A stretch of 5,066 nt of DNA from an uncultured Bacteroidales bacterium (GTDB taxonomy: Bacteria > Bacteroidota > Bacteroidia > Bacteroidales > Bacteroidaceae): positions 1 through 5,066 of the forward strand of contig CALBKR010000122.1 of NCBI GenBank assembly GCA_937896105.1, read 5' to 3'. The notes beneath the pieces are model-generated. The model saw only the letters and a program-made list of their open reading frames with translations. It was not told the origin of the DNA and did no database searches. This document shows, piece by piece, positions 1 to 5,066 of the stretch (its first letter is position 1; the number at the start of each line of letters is the position of its first letter). Both the position numbers and the translations under genes were made by a program.

Positions 1-1870
1 CTATCTCTTCATCGCCTATTGCACGAGCCAAGTGACTACCGAACGGCTCGGCTACCGGAAATATAATGCGACCATTGCTCGACTGTACGGTGTATCCCTC
101 AATATAGTCATAGAATCCATCGGGATGGCTCTCTTGATTGGCATCGAGGCGGTCAAGATTCATGGCTTGCAACAAGGTCTTATCGGCTATGTTACCCGCA
201 GGGATATAGTTGAGAAGCACGCCTGTTGTGTCGCTCAGATATTTTATGTCAAGGCGGAAATGATCTCTCTTCAATTGATAGGCATTGAGTGAATATACGT
301 TTTTCATCATCAAGTCCCATATAGGCAGATGTGGTGATACGGTAACACCTTTCAGTAATTTCAGATACAAACTTTGGTCGGTCGATGTTATATCCGATGC
401 AAATTCACCCACTTGATATACCTGACCACCATAGGTATATTCGTATGCCACAGCCAAGACTTCATCGGCGCGCAGTGGCGTCTTTAGCGAAATGAAACCG
501 AGCTCGCTGTTAAGGGTGTATTCCGAAGCCGATAGCAGGCGAGCATTGGAGAGCTTCTCATAATCGCGTCCGCCGTTTATGCCGTCTATGTTGTTGAGGA
601 TGTTGTTAGCCTGGTCAATGTCGCGCACGCCTGCATAGGTAGTGCTCATCTGCGAGTAGAGGTCGTTGGCGTTGTTGTGCGGTATTGCGGCGCTGCCGAC
701 GGCGCTCCATACTGGGTTGCTTATATGCCTGTTCTCGGCGATATCGGTGAATGCCACAAGGTTACGCGGGTTGTTGTAGTCGCTTGTCTTGTTGGTAACC
801 CACACCTCGATGCGGTTGATGTTCACGCCCGAGAGGATAGCCGGCAGCTGCGACATCGAGCGGTCGTAGTTGTCGCGGAAGTAGTGTGCAAGGAAAAAGT
901 GCTTGTTCTCGTCGTAGTTGGTTATCTCAATCTCGAACGTGGTGAGCTGTGTGCCGCCCTTTGAATTCACCACAGTGCTGTTCGATGTCTTCTGCGACAG
1001 GACAGTCTGCAAAGAGAGCTTGCCGAACTGCAGGTCGGCTCTGATACCGAATAGCGAGGATGCACCCTTGATGAGGCTCGAATTGGTGGGGAACGATACG
1101 TTGCCGGCCTCGAGCAGCTTGATTATCTCATCCTCCTTGCCGTCGTATTTTAGGTTTATCTTCTTTGCGTCGTAGCTGAAGGTGGCTTCGGTGTTGTAGT
1201 TGAAGTCCATATTCATCTTGTCGCCGACGCTGCCTCGTATGTTCAGGTTTATCTTCTCGTCAAAGTCGAAACTGTTTGTCGTGCGGCTGCGCGACGGCAA
1301 TGCCGGGTTGTCGATGTTCTGTATCGAATAGCCTATCTTCAGCTCTGCATTTCCCTGTGTCTTTACCCTTACGCCGCCGGGGCCGAAAATCTTCTCGGCA
1401 GGTCCAAGGTCGAAATGCATATCGGTAAAGTCGAACTTGTTCTTGCTCTGCGAGTTCTCCCACTCCTCGTAGTTCTTTTTCCTGAAAAAGCTGTTCATCG
1501 AGGCTCTCTCCTGCCACTTGGCATACTCCTCGGGGGTCAGCAGGATAGGTGCACCGAGTACTGTGCCTTCACCGAGGCGTGTGCTCAACTCGTATGTGCC
1601 GTCCTTCTCGTTGTAGAGCGTGTCGGTGGCGATGTTGGCAGGTGTGCGCAGGTCGAGCGGGCGCTGCTTGATGTCGCCAAGGCCGGTGGGTGTTGTCTCG
1701 GCAACTGGGTAGAGTGCCGGAACGGTGTCGGGTGTGACCTCCTTGTTGGCCTTTACCCTGTTGCGCTCCCTGATGGATTTCCGTATCGAGTCATTGCGTA
1801 CGTTGCCCTGCGCGAGAATTGTCATTGTCGCGAAAAGCAGGGTGAAAAGTATGAACGTACGCTTGCTCAT
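1..1870 (-). CDS. sprA: SprA/Sov, type IX secretion system outer-membrane translocon (N-terminal 623 codons, 3' end outside window)
   Basis: SprA forms the giant outer-membrane beta-barrel through which type IX secretion cargo (and gliding adhesins in motile species) crosses to the cell surface; family members are about 2,400-2,500 residues, so roughly a quarter is seen here. The start is ATG at 1870, with a clear signal peptide: K3-R4, hydrophobic residues 6-19, and a cut after A20 before Q21. A low-complexity charged stretch (25-50) follows. Recognisable SprA blocks come next: NIRGSVGDKMNMDFNYNTEA (210-229), GNVSFPTNSSLIKGASSLFG (256-275), QFGKLSLQTVLSQKTS (281-296), HFFLAHYFRDNYD (324-336), RIEVWVTNKTSDYNN (353-367), WDLMMKNVYSLNAY (518-531) and GRIIFPVAEPFG (600-611). 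The frame is open throughout, with no frameshift. It begins nine bases after ruvA ends, without a Shine-Dalgarno sequence, so it is probably co-transcribed with ruvA. Codon use changes sharply near residues 464-485 (see findings). Identification rests on recalled family motifs and is confident. Confidence 0.95.
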   Translation of the reverse strand, partial: MSKRTFILFTLLFATMTILAQGNVRNDSIRKSIRERNRVKANKEVTPDTVPALYPVAETTPTGLGDIKQRPLDLRTPANIATDTLYNEKDGTYELSTRLGEGTVLGAPILLTPEEYAKWQERASMNSFFRKKNYEEWENSQSKNKFDFTDMHFDLGPAEKIFGPGGVRVKTQGNAELKIGYSIQNIDNPALPSRSRTTNSFDFDEKINLNIRGSVGDKMNMDFNYNTEATFSYDAKKINLKYDGKEDEIIKLLEAGNVSFPTNSSLIKGASSLFGIRADLQFGKLSLQTVLSQKTSNSTVVNSKGGTQLTTFEIEITNYDENKHFFLAHYFRDNYDRSMSQLPAILSGVNINRIEVWVTNKTSDYNNPRNLVAFTDIAENRHISNPVWSAVGSAAIPHNNANDLYSQMSTTYAGVRDIDQANNILNNIDGINGGRDYEKLSNARLLSASEYTLNSELGFISLKTPLRADEVLAVAYEYTYGGQVYQVGEFASDITSTDQSLYLKLLKGVTVSPHLPIWDLMMKNVYSLNAYQLKRDHFRLDIKYLSDTTGVLLNYIPAGNIADKTLLQAMNLDRLDANQESHPDGFYDYIEGYTVQSSNGRIIFPVAEPFGSHLARAIGDEEI

Positions 1871-1879
1871 TGTCGCTGT

Positions 1880-2473
1880 TTAAAGCTGTTTCAGTGCCAG
1901 TTTGATAACCTGCTCGATGGTCGCTGTGGGCTCGCTTTTGATGATTGCCTGCACAACCTTGTTGGTTGCAGCAGCCGGGAACCCGAGCATTATGAGTGCC
2001 GAAACAGCGCCCTCTATCACATCGTTGTCGGGGGCTGCCGTTGCGACCATTGTTCCCTGTGCCCCGCTGCCGATGCCCTTTATCTTGTCCTTGAGTTCGA
2101 TGATGATGCGCTGTGCAGTCTTCAGGCCTATGCCCTTCACGCTCTTTATGGCAGCCTCGTTGCCGGTAAAGATAGCCTCGCAAAGCTCATTCACGGTAAA
2201 TGCCGATAGGATGGTGCGTGCCGTGTTGCCGCCGATACCCGATACCGATATCAGCAGCAGGAACAGCTCGCGTTCGTCCTTGTTGCAGAAACCGAAAAGC
2301 TGGTGTGTGTCCTCACGGATAACCTCGTAGATGTATACCTTCACATCCTTCTTGCCCTGCAGCGCGCTGTATGTATTCAGGGTTATGCTTGTCTCGTAAC
2401 CTACTCCGCAGCACTCTATTATTGCAGTAGCCGGTGTCAGTTCGGCGAGTTCCCCTTTCAAGTATTCAATCAT
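1880..2473 (-). CDS. ruvA: Holliday junction branch migration complex subunit RuvA
   Basis: RuvA binds four-way DNA junctions as a tetramer and loads the RuvB ATPase to drive branch migration in recombination and repair in the cytoplasm. The 197-residue product has the normal family length and three-domain order. The N-terminal OB fold is about 1-62, starting MIEYLKGEL, with GVGY at 23-26 and the acidic pin in REDTHQLFGF (E54, D55). The middle domain has two helix-hairpin-helix motifs, VSGIGGNTARTIL (77-89) and VKGIGLKTAQRIIIELKDK (112-130). A flexible linker (about 135-150) leads to the C-terminal RuvB-binding domain with AVSALIMLGF (156-165). The start at 2473 is chosen because the protein begins exactly at the conserved MIEYLKG; the in-frame ATG at 2572 lies inside the terminator hairpin and adds 33 unrelated residues. 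The 5' leader is AT-rich with no Shine-Dalgarno. It is the first gene of a probable ruvA-sprA unit, set apart from the upstream ABC gene by a terminator. Confidence 0.97.
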   Translation of the reverse strand: MIEYLKGELAELTPATAIIECCGVGYETSITLNTYSALQGKKDVKVYIYEVIREDTHQLFGFCNKDERELFLLLISVSGIGGNTARTILSAFTVNELCEAIFTGNEAAIKSVKGIGLKTAQRIIIELKDKIKGIGSGAQGTMVATAAPDNDVIEGAVSALIMLGFPAAATNKVVQAIIKSEPTATIEQVIKLALKQL

Positions 2474-2550
2474 AGCTGTTGTTGTTATTATATTATTTTT
2501 ATCTTTTACAAAACGGAGAAGATGGTGTTTTATTGCATTTGCCTGTTGCA
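2474..2550 (-). promoter_or_regulatory. Probable ruvA-sprA promoter/leader region, exact promoter not resolved
   Basis: A terminator lies just upstream, so ruvA needs its own promoter within these roughly 80 bases. On the minus strand, a TTTTG (about 2507-2511) is followed after about 16 bases by TATAAT (2487-2492), then an A-rich stretch up to the ATG. No TAnnTTTG element of the usual Bacteroidetes type is present. If this pair were used, the leader would be only about 6 bases long, so it is a weak candidate; the region call is inferred from position. Confidence 0.25.
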
Positions 2551-2584
2551 ATAAATAAAAAAACACCCGCACGGGTGTCTTTTT
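2551..2584 (-). terminator. Intrinsic terminator downstream of the ABC transporter gene
   Basis: A perfect 6-bp stem (ACACCC at 2563-2568, GGGTGT at 2573-2578) with a GCAC loop is flanked by an A-tract on the left (2557-2562) and a T-tract on the right (2580-2584). Read on the minus strand, the hairpin begins 10 bases after the ABC stop codon and is followed by an uninterrupted run of T, the standard rho-independent form. The flanking A and T tracts can pair and lengthen the stem. The symmetry means it could also act on plus-strand transcripts, but no plus-strand gene ends here. Confidence 0.9.
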
Positions 2585-2588
2585 GTTC

Positions 2589-4262
2589 TCATACAGTTGC
2601 CTTTTTTGCCGGTTTCTCTATCCGCAGCACCTGGTTGCAGTAGTCTATTACGGCAGGGCGGTGTGTCACGAAAATGAGAGTCTTGCCTATCTGGCTTTGT
2701 GTCAGCCTTCTGAGCATCTCCTGCTCTGTAGCCTCGTCGAGTGCCGATGTCACCTCATCGAGTATCAGGACGCTGCCCGGACGGAGTATCGAGCGTGCTA
2801 CGGCAATGCGTTGCGCTTGTCCTTCACTCAATCCTCCGCCACGTTCGGTGACAGTGCTGTCAATGCCGTCGGGCAGTTCAAGGACATAATCGGCACAGGC
2901 AATGTGCAGCGCACGTTTCATCTGCTCCTCGGTAGCATCCGGGTTACCCATCAGCAGGTTATCCCTTATCGTTCCGCTCACAAGGCTGTTGCCCTGTGGT
3001 ATATATACGAAATTGCGTCGGGTGAGTGTCGACGATTCGTGCTTCTCTTTGTCGTTGTAAAGCTCAATGGTGCCGTCCAATGGGTTTATGAGTGCTATGA
3101 GCAGGCGTATCAGTGTCGTCTTTCCTGCTCCGGTCTCACCCACGATAGCAGTGCTGCTGTTGGGCGGGAAATCAAAACAGAACCTGTCGAGGATAAAGCG
3201 CTTGCCCTCTTCGTAGCGGAATGTAACATTGTTGAAACGTACCCCGGCAGTGCCTTCAAGCATCACTGCATCACCTTGTTGCTCCATCGGTATGTCCTCG
3301 AGCTCATAGAGGCGCTCGGCTGCAGTCAATGACGATACGATGCCCGGTATATAACGGCTCAAATCCATTGTCGGTCGCTGTATAAGCCCTACCAATTGCA
3401 GGTAGGCCGCCATTGTTCCGTATGTTATAGTGCCGTCACGCAGGTTGTCGACACCCCACATAAATGCAATCACGTAACCAATCGCAAAGCCCAACTGAAT
3501 GAGCGTGTATGCTCCAAGCGAGAATTTTGTGCGGCTCACCACCTGGCTCTGCAGTTGGCTCTGCAGCTTGGACAGCTGTTGCTCGGTGGAGTCGTTCTGT
3601 TCGAGTGACTTTATGAGTTCCTTATGTTGCAGGCTCTCCTGGAGTACCGACTGGATGCGACTGTCGCTGTCGCGCACATCGCGGTTGAGCCGGCGCATCT
3701 TCTTTACATATATTCGACTGATAAACAGACAGATAGGTAGGATGATGAACACCGCGACAGCAAGTATCGGGCTCATTATGAACAGGAGCGCGAACGATGC
3801 AATCAGTTGTACCGCAGCGACAATTGTGGCCGGTATTGTTTCTGTTATCAGCGAGGTGATACTTGAGACATCGCCCTCGAGCCTATTGGTTAGGTCGCCC
3901 GTGTGGTGTCTCTGCAGGTGAAGCCAGTCGCAGCGCAACAGACGGGCAAAGGCCTCGCGTCTCATCCTGTTGCGCACCTTGTTGCCTGTCACTGCGTGTA
4001 TCCATCTGCTGGCAGCACGTGATGCTATTTGTGCCAACATCAATGTTGCAATTATGATACCGGTCACAATCAGCGACCCCTCTTTTATGCCTGTGGCAAT
4101 GTCAATGGCGTGTTTGCAGGCAAGTACCCACAGCAGTTGGCTCACAACATCGAGCAGTCCTATGCCGGTGTTTATGATAGCCTGCTTGCGGGCTCCTCTC
4201 GAGTTGCGCCAAAGCCAGATAATCAGCCTTTTTATCGGTATATTTTCCCTGTTTCTCTCCAC
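2589..4262 (-). CDS. ABC exporter half-transporter, fused permease and ATPase, GTG start
   Basis: This is an inner-membrane ABC exporter of the MsbA/multidrug type, expected to act as a homodimer; its substrate cannot be read from the sequence. The 557-residue product has six predicted membrane segments (about 27-49, 64-82, 144-163, 165-184, 248-270, 280-298), followed by a nucleotide-binding domain from about 338. The ATPase motifs are complete: A-loop aromatic Y350, Walker A GETGAGKT (375-382), Q-loop Q423, signature LSEGQ (478-482, in place of the usual LSGGQ), Walker B VLILDE (498-503, catalytic E503), D-loop SALD (506-509) and H-loop H534. The only usable start is GTG at 4262: the frame is open upstream but holds no ATG, GTG or TTG that I found, and the next internal Met (residue 74) would remove membrane segment 1. 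The leader has no Shine-Dalgarno. A terminator follows directly, so it is probably monocistronic. Active ATPase is likely; lipid, peptide or drug export all remain possible. Confidence 0.93.
   Translation of the reverse strand: MERNRENIPIKRLIIWLWRNSRGARKQAIINTGIGLLDVVSQLLWVLACKHAIDIATGIKEGSLIVTGIIIATLMLAQIASRAASRWIHAVTGNKVRNRMRREAFARLLRCDWLHLQRHHTGDLTNRLEGDVSSITSLITETIPATIVAAVQLIASFALLFIMSPILAVAVFIILPICLFISRIYVKKMRRLNRDVRDSDSRIQSVLQESLQHKELIKSLEQNDSTEQQLSKLQSQLQSQVVSRTKFSLGAYTLIQLGFAIGYVIAFMWGVDNLRDGTITYGTMAAYLQLVGLIQRPTMDLSRYIPGIVSSLTAAERLYELEDIPMEQQGDAVMLEGTAGVRFNNVTFRYEEGKRFILDRFCFDFPPNSSTAIVGETGAGKTTLIRLLIALINPLDGTIELYNDKEKHESSTLTRRNFVYIPQGNSLVSGTIRDNLLMGNPDATEEQMKRALHIACADYVLELPDGIDSTVTERGGGLSEGQAQRIAVARSILRPGSVLILDEVTSALDEATEQEMLRRLTQSQIGKTLIFVTHRPAVIDYCNQVLRIEKPAKKATV
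3544..3566. repeat. Two-copy 12-base direct repeat inside the ABC transporter gene
   Basis: TGGCTCTGCAG occurs at 3544-3554 and again at 3556-3566, a 12-base period that preserves the frame. On the coding strand it gives the LQSQLQSQ stretch (about residues 233-240) in the long cytoplasmic helix between membrane segments 4 and 5. It looks like a small in-frame duplication and does not disturb the fold's recognised motifs. Confidence 0.6.
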
Positions 4263-4275
4263 TTTAATCTTGGTT

Positions 4276-4290
4276 CTACACAGCCACCAT
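4276..4290 (-). other. Possible five-codon upstream ORF (MVAV-stop) in the ABC leader
   Basis: On the minus strand ATGGTGGCTGTGTAG encodes Met-Val-Ala-Val-stop. It ends 13 bases before the GTG start of the ABC gene and is in a different frame. The ORF lies within the transcript predicted from the -7 element at 4321-4328, so ribosomes could meet this ATG first. An ORF this short is easily a chance event. Confidence 0.15.
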
Positions 4291-4320
4291 CGCTTGTGGT
4301 TGCTGTCTCTTTTAAGGCAA

Positions 4321-4328
4321 CAAAAATA
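4321..4328 (-). promoter_or_regulatory. Bacteroidetes-type -7 promoter element for the ABC transporter gene
   Basis: The minus strand reads TATTTTTG, an exact match to the Bacteroidetes primary sigma factor -7 consensus TAnnTTTG. It lies 58 bases upstream of the GTG start, which would give a leader of about 50 bases with initiation near 4314. At the expected -33 position only a weak TGTG is seen rather than TTTG, so the call rests on the -7 box and location. Confidence 0.45.
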
Positions 4329-4396
4329 TAAAAAAACCTTTATAGCACACCTGTTTGTGAATAAAAAGTGCAGGAAAGCATCAATAAATAGCGATA

Positions 4397-4431
4397 TTTG
4401 TTTTTTTTAATGGATAATATCCCTATTTTTA
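4397..4431 (+). promoter_or_regulatory. Weak promoter candidate for the transglutaminase-like gene
   Basis: TTTG at 4397-4400 (possible -33 box) is followed after 23 bases by TATTTTTA at 4424-4431, which matches the TAnnTTTG -7 consensus except for the last base. The spacing is slightly longer than usual. A second candidate, GATATTTG at 4393-4400, also has one mismatch but no partner box at the right distance. The short palindrome at 4412-4422 lies between the two boxes. If used, the ATG at 4410 would be outside the transcript. Confidence 0.25.
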
Positions 4432-4451
4432 CAACTCCTAAATCAATTATT

Positions 4452-5066
4452 ATGAAAAGATATATTGTGTTGCTTTCGGCAGCAGTACTCTCGTTCTTAT
4501 CTCTGTCGGCGCAAGAGAACCTCGACAGGAAAGGTAAAATAGCAAAGGCTTTTGAGGCTAGGCGCGAACTTGTTGGCAATGAGAAATATTTCTCGCCAAT
4601 TGATGCTCTTACAGGTACAAGGAAACAGGCGATGCAGTTCCTGTATGCCTATATGCCGTTGCCCGACATTGCCGACCGCAGTGCCGGTTTCTTCCTGTCG
4701 AATGTCGACTGTTCGCTGCTTGCACGCGAGGAGATGCCTTGGGGCAAGAGCGTGCCGGTAAGGGAGTTTATCCATTTTGTGCTGCCGGTCAGGGTAAATA
4801 ACGAGGATTTGGATTCGAGCCGCGTCGTCTTCTACGAGGAGCTGAAGGATAGGGTAAAGAACCTCTCGATGCGTGAGGCTGTGCTCGAGGTCAATCATTG
4901 GTGCCACGAGAAGGTGACATATACACCGAGCGACATACGTACAAGTTCGCCTTTGGCCACCGTGCGCACCGCATACGGCCGTTGCGGCGAGGAGTCGACC
5001 TTCACTGTTGCAGCGTTGCGTGCCGTGGGAATACCGGCTCGTCAGGTCTACACTCCACGTTGGGCA
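4452..5066 (+). CDS. Secreted transglutaminase-like (papain-fold) domain protein, 3' end outside window
   Basis: The first 205 residues of an exported protein with a transglutaminase-like core. The signal peptide is K2-R3, hydrophobic 5-19, and a cut after A20 before Q21; there is no lipobox cysteine, so it is a soluble periplasmic or surface protein rather than a lipoprotein. The domain begins around 140, with the helix REAVLEVNHWCHEKVTY (141-157), then TSSPLATVRTAYGRCGEES (164-182). C178 in GRCGEES is the predicted nucleophile, and the block AALRAVGIPARQVYTPRW (187-204) is typical of the family. The His and Asp of the catalytic triad should lie just past the right edge. Members with this fold include proteases, peptide N-glycanases and cross-linking enzymes, so substrate and reaction are not assigned. 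ATG at 4452 is preferred because it gives a standard signal peptide; an in-frame ATG at 4410 would add 14 residues. It is divergent from the ABC exporter. Family call is confident, role is not. Confidence 0.88.
   Translation, partial: MKRYIVLLSAAVLSFLSLSAQENLDRKGKIAKAFEARRELVGNEKYFSPIDALTGTRKQAMQFLYAYMPLPDIADRSAGFFLSNVDCSLLAREEMPWGKSVPVREFIHFVLPVRVNNEDLDSSRVVFYEELKDRVKNLSMREAVLEVNHWCHEKVTYTPSDIRTSSPLATVRTAYGRCGEESTFTVAALRAVGIPARQVYTPRWA

Larger units (their letters stand above)
4263..4451. promoter_or_regulatory. Divergent intergenic region between the ABC gene and the transglutaminase-like gene
   Basis: These 189 bases separate two genes transcribed away from each other and must hold both promoters. 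By hand count, 4321-4380 is about 30% GC and 4381-4440 about 23%, against about 50-57% in most of the coding sequence. It carries poly-A and poly-T tracts (4331-4336, 4401-4408), a good -7 element for the leftward gene, weaker candidates for the rightward gene, and a short palindrome, GGATAATATCC (4412-4422). No RNA gene or additional credible coding sequence is visible. Confidence 0.8.

Noticed and set aside
478..482. LSEGQ in the ABC protein (residue numbers) as a sign of a degenerate, inactive ATPase
   Set aside because: Gly-to-Glu at this position is a common variant in functional ABC exporters, and Walker A, Walker B glutamate and the H-loop histidine are all intact.
32..1175. Short plus-strand frames opposite sprA
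   Set aside because: SprA is continuous and motif-rich on the other strand; these frames have no family features.
1415..2209. 264-codon plus-strand open frame across the sprA 5' end and ruvA
   Set aside because: It lies antisense to two clearly identified genes, has a Cys-rich composition with no recognisable domain, and arises from the GC-biased codons of the opposite strand.
2474..2572. Longer ruvA start at 2572
   Set aside because: The extra 33 residues come from the terminator hairpin and AT-rich leader, while the protein at 2473 begins exactly at the conserved RuvA N-terminus.
2583..3332. 249-codon plus-strand open frame opposite the ABC ATPase domain
   Set aside because: The minus-strand frame encodes a complete set of ABC motifs; the plus-strand product resembles no protein and starts at the terminator's edge.
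4340..4907. Minus-strand frames opposite the transglutaminase-like gene and its promoter region
   Set aside because: They overlap the intergenic region and the signal-peptide/transglutaminase coding sequence, and contain no recognisable domain.
1..5066. Mobile element, CRISPR array, phage or toxin-antitoxin system
   Set aside because: No terminal inverted repeats, integrase or transposase motifs, regularly spaced repeats or small paired genes were seen on either strand.

Overview
The window reads as chromosomal DNA of a Bacteroidota bacterium, most likely order Bacteroidales. The evidence is a large SprA/Sov-type outer-membrane protein found only in this phylum, signal peptides cut just before glutamine, start sites without Shine-Dalgarno sequences, and a TAnnTTTG-type promoter element. 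Genus cannot be decided from the sequence; the coding GC of roughly 50-57% in most genes would fit several gut or oral Bacteroidales.

Layout. Positions 1-1870 (minus strand) hold the first 623 codons of sprA, the translocon of the type IX secretion system; the gene runs off the left edge. Nine bases upstream of it ends ruvA (1880-2473, minus), the Holliday-junction-binding subunit of RuvAB. The two look like one transcription unit. A strong intrinsic terminator (2551-2584) separates them from the next gene, a complete half-size ABC exporter (2589-4262, minus) that starts with GTG. An AT-rich divergent intergenic region (4263-4451, about 25-30% GC in its right two thirds) holds a good Bacteroidetes -7 element for the ABC gene and weaker candidates for the rightward gene. 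From 4452 to the right edge lies the first 205 codons of a secreted transglutaminase-like (papain-fold) protein with its catalytic cysteine in view.

How the genes relate. ruvA and sprA are adjacent but have no shared biochemistry; the pairing is probably old synteny. The ABC exporter and the transglutaminase-like protein are divergently transcribed, and nothing in the sequence links their substrates. The exported proteins (SprA and the transglutaminase-like protein) both carry signal peptidase I signals with Gln as the first mature residue.

I see no mobile element, CRISPR array, RNA gene or new multi-gene system here. The most notable signal is a sharp change in codon use and GC inside sprA near position 415-480, compatible with intragenic recombination or with an assembly junction.
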